Below are positions 1 to 7,843 of a stretch of DNA of 47,904 nucleotides, in pieces. Numbering within the stretch: position 1 is the first letter of the stretch; each line of letters opens with the position of its first letter. The notes beneath the pieces were generated by a model. That model searched no databases. It had not been told where the DNA came from and was given only the letters and a program-made list of their open reading frames with translations. This DNA comes from Rhodothermales bacterium (GTDB lineage Bacteria > Bacteroidota > Rhodothermia > Rhodothermales > JANQRZ01): positions 1-47,904 of the forward strand of contig JBDUXZ010000025.1 in NCBI GenBank assembly GCA_039944855.1, written 5' to 3'. Both the position numbers and the translations under genes were made by a program.

Positions 1-89
1 AAGGCGGCGGCGACGGCTCGTTCGGTGTGGTCGCCGCGGAGGGCGGCGTCGAGGACGCGTTGGCGGAGGTCGAGCGAGAAGGCGCGCAT
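1..89 (-). mobile_element. IS630-like transposase, N-terminal fragment cut by the window edge
   Basis: The minus strand from an ATG at 89 reads MRAFSLDLRQRVLDAALRG and continues open to the window edge (29 codons). This S-x-D-L-R-Q-R-V opening is the start of the helix-turn-helix domain of IS630-family transposases and related winged-helix proteins. Only the first 29 residues are present, so neither the DDE catalytic domain nor intactness can be judged. A perfect 8-bp inverted repeat lies just outside the start (98-116), as expected near an element end. Confidence 0.65.
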
Positions 90-97
90 GAGCGAGG

Positions 98-118
98 AGT
101 TGGGGTCGCCCCAACTTA
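98..118. repeat. Palindrome at the probable end of the IS630-like element
   Basis: AGTTGGGG at 98-105 and CCCCAACT at 109-116 form a perfect 8-bp inverted repeat with a 3-nt loop. It is followed directly by TA at 117-118. IS630/Tc1-type elements duplicate a TA target, so the element may end at 116. This is inferred; the other end lies outside the window. Confidence 0.4.
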
Positions 119-169
119 CATCATCCAGAACCCTGCTCTAATCGATCGGCTCGCTGCGATCTCCCCCGG

Positions 170-832
170 TCACGCGTAGGGCACGCCGTCGACACGCGCA
201 GCGTGGAGCGCGCGGGCGTACCAGCACAGCTCCCCGAGGAAGCGGGTGGTGCGTTTCTCGTACGCCTCGTCTTTGACCGTCCCGTCCATCTCGAACACGG
301 CCGACACCTTCGGCACGGGAAGCATCGAGGGAATCGTGACGAGGCCGACTTCGCCGAGCACGGCGCGGAGGTGGACGCCGGCCCTCGCGCCGCCGAAGCT
401 CCCCGCTGAGTACGTGACGATGCCGGCCGGCCGCCAGAAATACTCGTGGAGGAAGTGGTCGATGAGGTTCTTGAGCGCGGGCGGCAGGCCGTGGTTGTAC
501 TCGCCCGCGACGAACAGGAAGCCGTCGGCGGCGCGGTACGTCTCGGCGAGGCGTTCGAGCGGCTCCGGCGCCTCGCCCTCCGCGTACTCCGAATACGTCC
601 GGGTGAGGAGCGGGAGGTCGACCTCGACGGGGTCGATGAGGTCGACGTGGTGGCCGCGCGTTTCGAGCTGGCGGACGAGGAAGCGGGCGGCGCGGATGCC
701 CTGCCGCTTCGGGCGGACGGAGCCGTACACGACGACGAAGCGGAGCCCGCCCCCGTTGTCGTCGCCGCCATCACTCGTTTCGCAGGGGGGACGGCCGGCG
801 AGGTCGGCGGCGTGCGTGGAGTCGGAGGCCAT
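170..832 (-). CDS. NAD(P)H-dependent FMN reductase family protein
   Basis: A 220-residue flavodoxin-fold protein predicted to reduce FMN or quinone-type acceptors with NAD(P)H in the cytoplasm. The core starts near residue 30 with the family's phosphate-binding loop (VVVYGSVRPKRQG, where many members have GS-x-R) and later has GEYNHGLPPALKNLIDH, equivalent to the P-E-Y-N-x-x-x-P-x-x-L-K-N signature. The ATG at 832 is chosen over an upstream in-frame codon at 877 because a TACTTTGC promoter-like element sits at 859-866, leaving about 27 nt before the ATG. The first 30 residues are a low-complexity tail. The physiological electron acceptor cannot be told. Confidence 0.82.
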   Translation of the reverse strand: MASDSTHAADLAGRPPCETSDGGDDNGGGLRFVVVYGSVRPKRQGIRAARFLVRQLETRGHHVDLIDPVEVDLPLLTRTYSEYAEGEAPEPLERLAETYRAADGFLFVAGEYNHGLPPALKNLIDHFLHEYFWRPAGIVTYSAGSFGGARAGVHLRAVLGEVGLVTIPSMLPVPKVSAVFEMDGTVKDEAYEKRTTRFLGELCWYARALHAARVDGVPYA

Positions 833-858
833 GGAGAGAGCGGTTGGGCGATAAAAGC

Positions 859-866
859 GCAAAGTA
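859..866 (-). promoter_or_regulatory. TAnnTTTG-like -7 element before the FMN reductase gene
   Basis: The minus strand reads TACTTTGC from 866 to 859, close to the Bacteroidota -7 consensus, 27 nt before the ATG at 832. The same word TACTTTGCG precedes the TonB-receptor gene at 40023. No clear -33 TTTG was found. Confidence 0.4.
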
Positions 867-900
867 GGGTCGGCCACCTAAACGCTGCCCAGCGGGCCCG

Positions 901-1440
901 CTACGCCTCGTCGGTCACGTCGTCGATGGCGCAGGCGATCGCGAGCCAGATCAGGCCGCCGTCGAGCGTGCCGCTCTCGAACGTGCCGTGGCCGGTGAGC
1001 GTGAGCGTCCCCTCGTCTAGCTCGAGCGCGAAGCCTGTCGCGTCGAGCTCGGGCTGCTCGATGCGGCCGTCGGAGGAGAGGACGAGCGTGACGCGGGAGG
1101 TCCGCGCAAGCGCGTGGTCCGGGTCGAACGTCAGGATCACCTCGACTTCGATGTGGCCGGTCTCGCTGTCGTAGCGGCCCTCGGGCTCGCCCTCGACCGA
1201 CACCGTCGCGGTCACGCGGCCGAGGTCGGTGCCGACGCGGTCGGTGAGCGGCGGGAAGTTGAGGAGGCGGACCGTGCCGGCGTTGCGGTCGAGCGTGGCA
1301 CGGAAGAGGACCGGCTCGTCATCGTCGGCGGGCTTGCGGACGAGGTGGCGGTTGTCGCCGTCGAGGATGCGGTGCGCGAGGAGGGCGTAGACGTCCGCGT
1401 CGAGGCGAGCGGAGAATTGCGTCGGCAGATCGGTCGGCAT
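901..1440 (-). CDS. Conserved-looking hypothetical protein, 179 aa
   Basis: I do not recognise this protein. It is acidic and predicted to be mostly beta: regularly spaced stretches such as RVTATVSVEGEPEGRYD and HIEVEVILTFDP alternate polar and hydrophobic residues. It has no signal peptide, no membrane segment and no obvious catalytic motif. The ATG at 1440 (MPTDLPTQF) is preferred to a codon 18 positions upstream, because the extension is proline-rich and overlaps the terminator-like hairpin at 1484-1506. The neighbour upstream on the same strand is the DUF192 lipoprotein, but a 195-bp gap with hairpins separates them, so co-transcription is unlikely. The reading frame and base use look genuinely coding. 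Confidence 0.6.
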   Translation of the reverse strand: MPTDLPTQFSARLDADVYALLAHRILDGDNRHLVRKPADDDEPVLFRATLDRNAGTVRLLNFPPLTDRVGTDLGRVTATVSVEGEPEGRYDSETGHIEVEVILTFDPDHALARTSRVTLVLSSDGRIEQPELDATGFALELDEGTLTLTGHGTFESGTLDGGLIWLAIACAIDDVTDEA

Positions 1441-1480
1441 CGGAGGAGGAGTAGGGGAAGCGGGACAGCGAGGAGATACA

Positions 1481-1544
1481 GAAAACCCCGACAACCTTAC
1501 GGGGTTGCCGGGGCCCTCAGCTTTGGCAGCCTTACGGGGCTGCC
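1481..1544 (-). terminator. Double hairpin, probable terminator for the DUF192 gene
   Basis: Two adjacent stem-loops share the loop-side word CCTTACGG: AACCCCG/CGGGGTT at 1484-1490/1500-1506 and GGCAGCC/GGCTGCC at 1525-1531/1538-1544. On the minus strand the second stem met ends in CGGGGTTTTC, giving a short T tract. This fits a factor-independent terminator downstream of the gene that ends at 1636. Confidence 0.5.
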
Positions 1545-1635
1545 GTCTTTGTTGCGGTTAAAACGAGAACGCGCGGCTGTTAGTTTCTATTGCCCCTCGT
1601 TTAACACATGCTTCATACACGCTGTTCAAGCGCGG

Positions 1636-2139
1636 CTAGAGCGGGGCGTTTCGTGTCCAGCGAATGCGGTCGCCGGCGGCGATGCCGTAGCGGTCCGTGA
1701 ACCCCGCCGGGGTCTCGACGATGTATTCGGCCTGCCCTTCGGCGTAGACGGACTCCGTGGAGTACGGCGTGGTGTACTTCGCCGTGTTGATGACGACCGA
1801 GTCCGGCGTGACGAACGTGATGTCGAGCGAGAGCGGGGTGTTCGCCATCCAGAACCCGTGGCGCTCGACGCGCGGCATGAGGAAGAGCATCCCGCTCTGT
1901 TCGGGGAGCGAGGTCCGCTGCATCAGCCCACGCTGCGTCGCCGAGTCGCCCTGCGCGATCTCGATGGCGATCGTGACGATGTCCTCGCCGTCTTCGCGGT
2001 AGAACGTGAGCGTGCCGTCGGTGCGGAAGGGGATGTCGGCGGCGGGCTGCGCGGTCGGAGCCGTACGCTCGGGAGCCTCGTCGCGGCAGCCGGCGCTGAG
2101 GAGGGCGAGCAGGAGGAGGGCGGGGAGAGAGCGGAGCAT
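1636..2139 (-). CDS. DUF192 (COG1430) family lipoprotein
   Basis: A 167-residue exported lipoprotein. The N-terminus is a lipoprotein signal (hydrophobic run, then L-S-A-G-C with the lipid-bearing Cys at 18). A charged linker follows, then the DUF192 domain over roughly residues 40-165. Family hallmarks visible are TQRGLMQR, GMLFLMP, HGFWMANTPLSLDI and the closing YIVETPAGFTDRYGIAAGD. The family's function is unsettled; it is usually periplasmic or surface-anchored. It may have its own transcription unit, with the hairpin pair at 1481-1544 behind it. Confidence 0.85.
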   Translation of the reverse strand: MLRSLPALLLLALLSAGCRDEAPERTAPTAQPAADIPFRTDGTLTFYREDGEDIVTIAIEIAQGDSATQRGLMQRTSLPEQSGMLFLMPRVERHGFWMANTPLSLDITFVTPDSVVINTAKYTTPYSTESVYAEGQAEYIVETPAGFTDRYGIAAGDRIRWTRNAPL

Positions 2140-2190
2140 ATTTGGAGCTGTTAGCTGTTAGCTATGGGCTGTCGGCGCGCGAGCTGAGAG

Positions 2191-3339
2191 CTAGCGGATC
2201 AGGCGGGCGGTGACGGCGTCGCAGACGAGCACGCCCTCATCGGTGAGGCGTACGACGCTGCTGCGGATCGGGTGGATGAGTCCGGCGGATTCGAGCTCGG
2301 CGAGGGCGTCGACCTTCTCCGTCAGCAGGTCGACGCCATACGTGTCTTCGAGCACGTCGAGGTCGAGGCCGTCGTCGGTGCGGAGGCGGAGCAAGACGTA
2401 CTCGTCGGCGAGGTCGTCGGCGCCGAGGCGTTCCTGCGTGTCGATCGGGCGCTGGCCCTGCTGGAGGAGGGCCTGGTAGCGGGAGAGGTTGCGGACGTTC
2501 GCCCAGCGCCCGGCGAGCGAGCGCGTCTGCCGCCAGAACGCGTGCGCGCTCGGGCCGAAGCCGAGGTAGTTCGCGTGCTGCCAGTAGAGCTGGTTGTGCT
2601 GGCTGCGGGCGCCGGGCTGGGCGAAGCTGGAGACCTCGTAGTGCTCGTAGCCGTAGTGCCGGAGCGTGTCCATCGTGTCGAGGAATCGGTCGCGCATGGC
2701 CTCGTCGGGCGTGGGGAGGACGAGGCCGCGGGCGACCTGCTTCGCGAGCGGCGTCCGCTCCTCGACCGTCAGCCCGTAGGTCGAGAGGTGGGGGACGCCC
2801 AGGCCGGCGGCGCGTTCGAGGTTCGCCATCCAGTGCTCGGCGGGCTGGTCCGGCAGCCCGAAGATGAGGTCGACGGAGAACGAGTCGAACCCGACGCGGC
2901 GGATCGTGTCGATCGCGCGCTCGGCCTCGGCCGCGCCGTGGACGCGGTTCATGAACCGGAGGTCCTCGTCGAAGAACGACTGCACGCCGAGCGAGAGCCG
3001 CGTGACGCCGAGGCTGCGGAGCCCGCCGAGGTAGTCCCGCGTCGCGTCCTCGGGGTTGACCTCGAACGTGACCTCGCGGACTTCGGAGAGGTCGAAGTCG
3101 CGGGCGACGCCTTGCATCACTCGGGCGACTTCTTCGAGCGGCAGGAGGGACGGCGTGCCGCCGCCGAAGTAGACCGTCTCGACGGCTTCGCGCGCGCCGT
3201 ACTCCCGCCCGTACGCCTCGATCTCGACGAGGAGCGCGTCCACGAACGGCCGGTAGGCGCGGCTCGTCGTGGTGAAGTAGAAGTCGCAGTAGATGCAGCG
3301 CTGCGAGCAGAAGGGGATATGGACGTAGAGTCCGGCCAC
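2191..3339 (-). CDS. hemW: HemW-type radical SAM protein (heme chaperone)
   Basis: 382 residues, the usual HemW length. The radical-SAM cluster motif is at residues 11-18 (C11-x3-C15-x2-C18, within HIPFCSQRCIYCDF), followed by the glycine-rich SAM-binding strand YFGGGTPS near 58-65 and ETTF-like FEVNPED. A C-terminal HemN-like domain with a winged-helix segment follows. The extra N-terminal cysteine typical of true coproporphyrinogen dehydrogenase HemN is absent, which favours HemW, a heme-binding chaperone, over HemN. The start is GTG at 3339; the reading MAGLYVHIPFC is typical of the family. The gene is 51 nt from the DUF192 gene in the same direction. Confidence 0.88.
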   Translation of the reverse strand: MAGLYVHIPFCSQRCIYCDFYFTTTSRAYRPFVDALLVEIEAYGREYGAREAVETVYFGGGTPSLLPLEEVARVMQGVARDFDLSEVREVTFEVNPEDATRDYLGGLRSLGVTRLSLGVQSFFDEDLRFMNRVHGAAEAERAIDTIRRVGFDSFSVDLIFGLPDQPAEHWMANLERAAGLGVPHLSTYGLTVEERTPLAKQVARGLVLPTPDEAMRDRFLDTMDTLRHYGYEHYEVSSFAQPGARSQHNQLYWQHANYLGFGPSAHAFWRQTRSLAGRWANVRNLSRYQALLQQGQRPIDTQERLGADDLADEYVLLRLRTDDGLDLDVLEDTYGVDLLTEKVDALAELESAGLIHPIRSSVVRLTDEGVLVCDAVTARLIR

Positions 3340-3489
3340 GCGGTGGAGGATTTTGAACCCGACGCGCTCACGCGCTCGCTGCCCAAGCGTTCCCTCGGCC
3401 CATCGCCGCCGTGGTATCTTCGCGGCGTCCTAACCCTCGCCGCCCGCGTGCTCCTCAGCCACGGTCCCTGTCGGCGGTGTCACGGCGGC

Positions 3490-5166
3490 TCATCGCATGA
3501 GCACCATCCGTGCCGCCCCCGTCGCCGTGCCCGTGTGCACGCGGACGAGGTAGAGCCCCGGCGCGAGGCCCCCGAGGTCGAGCGCCGCCGTGTGCGCGCC
3601 CGCCCCCCGCACGCCGAGGTCCACCGAGCGCGCCCGCCGCCCGAGCACGTCCATCACCGCCACGCGCACCGGCCCCGCCTCGGCCAGCGTGAACCGCACG
3701 ACGGCCCGGCCCCGCGCCGGGTTCGGCGCCACCGACACTGCGAGGCCCACCGGGGAAACACCCGGCGCGTCCTCCGCCGCCGTGAGCACGCCCGCGAGGT
3801 CGAAGGCGAACACCGCCCCCGCGTCCGCCCCCGCTGTGTCCTCCTCCGGGTGCCCCACCACCGCCAGCGACCCGCTCACCCCCACCGCCCACCCGCTGCC
3901 GAAGGGGGACGCCGCCGTCACCGTCGAGAGCTTCGCCACCGCGCGCCACGTCGGCTCGGTTCCCTCGCTACGCGTGAACACGAACGCCCCCAGCGGCGGG
4001 GCCGTCGCCCCCCCACGCAGGAACGCCGAGGCCACGAGGACCGCCTTGCCCCCCGGCCCCGTCGAGAGCGCTACGCCGTAGCCGAACTGCTCCAGCCCCT
4101 CCTCCCCGGGCGGCAGCGTCAGCTCCGCCTCTTGGACCCACGTGCCGACCTCGCCGGGCTCCCCTTCGAGCCGCCACACGCGGACGTAGCCCGCGCCGAC
4201 CCCGCCGCCGAGGCAGCCCTCCGTCGCCCCCGCCGCCGCCAGCCACACGCCGCCCACCTCGGCCAGCGCCACCGCGTGCCCGAGGCACGCCCCGTTGCCG
4301 CCGAGGAACCGCGCCTCCTGCACCCATGCGCCTCCGCCCGGAGCGCCGGGGCTCTCGTCCAATCGCCAGAGGTAGGCCGCGCCCCGGAAGGGCGAGCCCC
4401 CGCTGTAGGGGCCGCCCGCCATCGCCCGCCACACCCCGTCGGTGCCGTGCACGATGGATGCCCGCTGGTGCGGGCGCGCTCCGTCCACGGTGAGGCCCTG
4501 GAAGGTGTCGCCCGGCTCCGGTTCGAAGCGGGCCTCCTCCACCCACACCGCATCCGGGGCGTTGGACCGGCGCAGCACCCAGGCCCGCCCGCCGCCGAGG
4601 GTGATGATCCGCTCCTCGGTGGCGGCGGTGCCGGTGCCGTCGCGGGCGACGGCGACGGCCTGCCCGAAGAAGCGGCTGTCTTCGAGGTCGGCCACGCGGA
4701 GGGCGGCCTCTTGCGTCCACGCCCCGGTCGAGGCGTCGTAGCGGAAGACGTGGGCGGCTCCGTTGTACATCCCCGAGGCCGGGGGCGCGACGCGGACGGG
4801 AGCCCCGACGACGGCAAGCGTGCCGTCGGCGGAGAGCGCGCAGGCGACGCCGAGGAATCCAGCCGCGTCGGCATCGAGCCGATCCGCCTGCATCCACTCG
4901 CCGCCCGAGCGCGTGAAGAGGTAGGCGGCCTGAGGCGGGAACGTGCCCGGTGCCCCACCGAGGGCGAGGGGACCGGCGGGCGGCAGTCCTGCTTCGGGAG
5001 CAGCGTCGGGCACGACAGCAGCGGCGGCACAGGAGCCGAGGAAGTCGCCCGCGTCGGTGTCGTCCCCGACGAAGAGTGCCCCCTCCAGCGCGGGGACCGG
5101 CTGCGCGGTCGCGGGTACGGCGAACCCAGCGAGGAGCGCGAGGAGAACGAAGGCGGAACGGCGCAT
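3490..5166 (-). CDS. Secreted FG-GAP-like repeat protein with type-9-like C-terminal sorting domain
   Basis: A 558-residue secreted protein. It has a cleavable signal peptide (MRRSAFVLLALLAGFAVPATAQ). A body of about 430 residues contains repeated segments on the theme 'F.GxxVALS...VVGAP...AYVFTR...W.QEA.L', repeats that build FG-GAP or integrin-like beta-propellers. The last about 80 residues are a T9SS type A-like sorting domain (SVAPNPARGRAVVRF, VMDVLGRRARSV, LAPGLYLVRVHTG). Together these imply Sec export followed by type IX secretion or surface anchoring. No enzymatic motif is seen. The ATG at 5166 is chosen because it starts the signal peptide; an in-frame codon at 5202 would add 12 non-hydrophobic residues. 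Confidence 0.75.
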   Translation of the reverse strand: MRRSAFVLLALLAGFAVPATAQPVPALEGALFVGDDTDAGDFLGSCAAAAVVPDAAPEAGLPPAGPLALGGAPGTFPPQAAYLFTRSGGEWMQADRLDADAAGFLGVACALSADGTLAVVGAPVRVAPPASGMYNGAAHVFRYDASTGAWTQEAALRVADLEDSRFFGQAVAVARDGTGTAATEERIITLGGGRAWVLRRSNAPDAVWVEEARFEPEPGDTFQGLTVDGARPHQRASIVHGTDGVWRAMAGGPYSGGSPFRGAAYLWRLDESPGAPGGGAWVQEARFLGGNGACLGHAVALAEVGGVWLAAAGATEGCLGGGVGAGYVRVWRLEGEPGEVGTWVQEAELTLPPGEEGLEQFGYGVALSTGPGGKAVLVASAFLRGGATAPPLGAFVFTRSEGTEPTWRAVAKLSTVTAASPFGSGWAVGVSGSLAVVGHPEEDTAGADAGAVFAFDLAGVLTAAEDAPGVSPVGLAVSVAPNPARGRAVVRFTLAEAGPVRVAVMDVLGRRARSVDLGVRGAGAHTAALDLGGLAPGLYLVRVHTGTATGAARMVLMR

Positions 5167-5388
5167 GGGAGCGGAGGTCGTTAGAGCAGAGGGGTCGCGC
5201 ACGCTGGGATGGTCGCTCGCCGTTTGTTCCGTAACAAGGAATTAGGGGACTATCCATAGAGTACGCATTGCTCCTCCGATTCCCAATCGTCTGTGAGGAG
5301 CGCGTCTGCTCCCCATTCCGAGCATGTGCGCCGACACAGGCGGCTCGAAGGCTGTTAGGTGGCGAACCTCGCCACGCGCCCGGTCGCT

Positions 5389-5396
5389 TATCTTCG
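5389..5396 (+). promoter_or_regulatory. TATCTTCG -7 element before nurA
   Basis: TATCTTCG resembles TAnnTTTG and lies 29 nt before the GTG at 5425. It falls inside the longest open frame that begins at 5359, and is the main reason to prefer the downstream start. Confidence 0.4.
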
Positions 5397-5424
5397 GAGC
5401 CGTTTCCAACTCCCCGCCGCCCGC

Positions 5425-6585
5425 GTGCTCGACTTCCACCGCCTCCACTCGCAGCTCTCCGACTTCAGCGCGTACCGCGTGGACGAAGACGCGCGCCGCG
5501 TCGACAAGCTGAAGCTCGCGCTCGACGCCTTCCGCGATTGTGCACCGGAATGGGAGGCGCTCCGCGACCGCGTCGCCCACGACCGCCCCCGCACGCTCGT
5601 CGCCGGTCTCCGCGAGCGGCCCGACGGCTGCGCGACGTGCGGCCCGCGCCCGACGCCCATCACGCTCGTCGCCACGGACGGCTCGCAGATCTACCCCGAC
5701 CGCCACGTCGAGCCGACGTGCTACCTCCTCAACGTCAGCCGGATCGCGTTCCACTACGGCACCGAGGAACCACCCCTCATGGCGGCCGAGCCCGAGCTCC
5801 GCTTCCGCCGCCGCGACCTCGACGAACTCAACGCCGACGAGGGCGAGGAGGCGTTCTTCGACGTATCGACGGAAGTCGTCTCCGCGCTCCGCGACGAGCA
5901 GGAACTCCACTGGCTCTTCGAGACCGCCTTCGCCGAGCGCCGCAGCGCCCGCCCCGTCCTCGCCCTCGCCGACGGCACGCTGATCCGCTGGATGCTGCGC
6001 GGGATGAACCACCGCGTGCTCGAAGACAAGCTCATCCAGCGCTACCTCGCGATCCTCGAACGCTTCCGCGACGAGGGCATCCCCGTCTGCTCGTACGTCT
6101 CGATGCCGGGCAACACCGAACTCATCAACCTCCTCGGCCTCTTCCGCGAGGAGCCCGACGACGCGCCCGACGCGGACTCCGTGCTCGGGCTCGTCGACCG
6201 GCTCGTGTTCGAGCGGACGTTGCAGGTCGGCGAGCGGTCGGCGCTCTTCGAGTCGGGCTCGCACATCCAGCGGGAGTACGGGCCGCACCACCGGATCTGC
6301 TATTTCTACGTCCGCCTCCCCGAAGAGGTGGGTCGCGTCGAACTGCCCGCGTGGGTGGCCGAGCAGCCGGGCTGGCTCGACCTCATCCACGCCGTCGTCG
6401 TCGATCAGGCGGAGAAGGGCGGCGGCTATCCGATCATCCTCACCGAGGCGCACGAGCGCGCCGTGATCCGAGCGCAGGAGAAGGCGCTGTTCTACCGCAT
6501 CCTCGAACGCGAGATGCAGCGGGCCGGTCTGCGCGGCTACGCCGGCTCGCAGAAAGCCGCCTCGAAACGCGCGCCGCGGATTTGA
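5425..6585 (+). CDS. nurA: NurA-domain 5'-3' nuclease
   Basis: A 386-residue protein of the NurA family, Mn-dependent nucleases that work with the HerA ATPase in DNA end resection. The two NurA acidic motifs are visible: ITLVATDGSQIYPDRH near residue 75 and PVLALADGTLIRWML near 180. The family's C-terminal segment also appears (HHRICYFYVRL, then a Tyr-Pro-x-x-L-T-E-A-H motif near 355). The start is uncertain. GTG at 5359 adds 22 residues, but GTG 5425 begins the conserved LDFHRLHSQL segment and follows a promoter-like element. Downstream, a HAS-barrel-like gene at 7032 supports a NurA/HerA context. No HerA ATPase lies in the window. Confidence 0.82.
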   Translation: MLDFHRLHSQLSDFSAYRVDEDARRVDKLKLALDAFRDCAPEWEALRDRVAHDRPRTLVAGLRERPDGCATCGPRPTPITLVATDGSQIYPDRHVEPTCYLLNVSRIAFHYGTEEPPLMAAEPELRFRRRDLDELNADEGEEAFFDVSTEVVSALRDEQELHWLFETAFAERRSARPVLALADGTLIRWMLRGMNHRVLEDKLIQRYLAILERFRDEGIPVCSYVSMPGNTELINLLGLFREEPDDAPDADSVLGLVDRLVFERTLQVGERSALFESGSHIQREYGPHHRICYFYVRLPEEVGRVELPAWVAEQPGWLDLIHAVVVDQAEKGGGYPIILTEAHERAVIRAQEKALFYRILEREMQRAGLRGYAGSQKAASKRAPRI

Positions 6586-6628
6586 GGCGGCTTGTACAAA
6601 GCGAGCGCGTGACATCCAATTGCTGTTG

Positions 6629-7015
6629 ATGCGAACTTTACGTCATCAAGGGACGAAAGGCGAATGGTTGAGGGATCTACTCTTAGCCTCGATCATCGCT
6701 CTCATTTTGCTCGTCGTAGGGTTTTTCGGTTTTGCGATCCTATTTGGCACCAATGAGGGCACCCTTGATCCAGCCGAAGGAGATACTGTCTGGGGACGTA
6801 CTGCCACTAGTATCTATGCTGTCCTAAATTTTCCGTTGAGTCTCCTCTTCCGGACTATCAGCAGTGCCTTTGCCTCGAGTGAGGCTACATGGTGGGGAGC
6901 CGGTTTAGAGATCTTCGCCCTTCTCGGGATTTTTATTGATGCTTGGCTTTACGGATTCGCCGCAATCTTTGGCCTTCGGTGGGTTCAGGCTACTATAGCC
7001 CGCCTGTTTGCATAA
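6629..7015 (+). CDS. Small three-helix membrane protein of unknown function, atypical base composition
   Basis: A 128-residue protein with no recognised family. Hydrophobic segments occur near residues 18-40 (LLLASIIALILLVVGFFGF), 65-80 and 95-125, giving about three membrane helices. The ATG at 6629 is preferred to TTG at 6620. Base composition is unlike its neighbours: a hand count over 6661-6780 gives about 51% G+C, while the surrounding genes are visibly near two-thirds G+C and show strong third-position G/C. It sits between nurA and the HAS-barrel gene, 43 nt after the first and 16 nt before the second. It looks like a recent insertion or a fast-evolving accessory gene. Confidence 0.6.
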   Translation: MRTLRHQGTKGEWLRDLLLASIIALILLVVGFFGFAILFGTNEGTLDPAEGDTVWGRTATSIYAVLNFPLSLLFRTISSAFASSEATWWGAGLEIFALLGIFIDAWLYGFAAIFGLRWVQATIARLFA

Positions 7016-7031
7016 TTCGCATCAGAAACAG

Positions 7032-7625
7032 ATGTCCGATCCTATCGCCGAAGTCATCGAGTCGAGCACGCGGCACTTCGTGGCCGAGGTGCTGCGCGAC
7101 GCCGAGGCGCCGGACTTCGGCGCGTGGGCGGAGGTCGTGCTGGAGGAAGGCACGTCGCTCTTCGCCGTCGTGGCGCACGTCGAGACCGGGAGCGTGGAGC
7201 CGGGCCGCCGGGCGATGGCGCTCGGGATGGACCGGGCGACGCTCCGCCGCGAGATGCCGCAGGTGATGGAACTGATCCGCACGACATTCCGCGCCCAGGT
7301 CCTCGCGTATCGTGACGCGCGCGGCACCCTGCATCAAACGCTCCCGCCACGTCCCGCTGCGCTCCACGACATGGTCCGCCCGTGCAGCGACGACACCGTC
7401 TGCGCGCTCGGTACACCGTTCGACTACCTCCGCACGCTCGTCCGCCACCCGGAGATGGGCGTCCCGACGGACGACCTGCTTGTGGCGCTCCTCCGCCGGA
7501 CGTATAAAGCCTACGGCGCGGGTGAGGAGGGCACGCGTGCGCTCCTCAGCGCCGGCCGCGCCCTCAGCCGCCTGCTCGACGACGACCACGAGCGGCTTCA
7601 GTCGATCCTCCGCCGTGTGACGTGA
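7032..7625 (+). CDS. HAS-barrel-like protein, probable NurA/HerA partner
   Basis: A 197-residue soluble protein. The first about 90 residues (starting IAEVIESSTRHFVAEVL, then FGAWAEVVLEEG and LFAVVAHVETGSVE) resemble the HAS-barrel domain found at the N-terminus of HerA ATPases. They also resemble stand-alone proteins of about 200 aa encoded near nurA in cyanobacteria, including their RARALG, LPPRP and DFLRTL-like stations (here RRAMALGMD, TLPPRPAALHD, FDYLRTLVRHP). This match is from memory of the family, not a search. The C-terminal half is helical and ends in LSRLLDDDHERLQSILRRV. The proximity to nurA is independent support. It lacks Walker motifs, so it is not HerA itself. Confidence 0.62.
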   Translation: MSDPIAEVIESSTRHFVAEVLRDAEAPDFGAWAEVVLEEGTSLFAVVAHVETGSVEPGRRAMALGMDRATLRREMPQVMELIRTTFRAQVLAYRDARGTLHQTLPPRPAALHDMVRPCSDDTVCALGTPFDYLRTLVRHPEMGVPTDDLLVALLRRTYKAYGAGEEGTRALLSAGRALSRLLDDDHERLQSILRRVT

Positions 7626-7690
7626 GCGGGCTGGAGGATGGAGGAGCGAGTATGAAGGGTGGCGAATGCGGAGCGCAGGTGAAGCCTGAC

Positions 7691-7818
7691 GACGACCGCC
7701 CGGCGGTAAACCACCGGGCTCACAGGCCGAACGACGCTGAAGCGCCCTACCTCGGACTTCAAAGTGTCAGCCCCAGCGGGGCTTACGCTGTAAGCCGGGG
7801 CTTCAGACCCCGGCGGAG
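7691..7818. repeat. Cluster of overlapping palindromes (REP-like)
   Basis: Between the HAS-barrel gene and the convergent outer-membrane gene are several stems: GCCCGG/CCGGGC at 7698-7703/7714-7719; AGCCCC/GGGGCT at 7769-7774/7778-7783; GCTTAC/GTAAGC at 7781-7786/7790-7795; and GGGG/CCCC around 7797-7811. The stems overlap and are mutually exclusive. The dense, nested arrangement looks like a dispersed extragenic palindrome rather than a simple terminator. No gene is seen in 7626-7843. Confidence 0.5.
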
Positions 7819-7843
7819 GCTCGGTCGTCCACACGTCCCACAC

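Noticed and set aside
3412-3424. TATCTTCGC promoter-like word on the plus strand
   Set aside because: No plus-strand gene follows it, so it is probably a chance match.
2272-5184. Very long plus-strand open frame over hemW and the secreted protein
   Set aside because: It is antisense to two genes with clear motifs, is rich in Arg/Ala/Glu, and arises because high third-position G/C removes stop codons in other frames.
5359-5424. Longer N-terminus for NurA from GTG 5359
   Set aside because: The added 22 residues look unconserved and a promoter-like element lies within them; kept as an alternative only.
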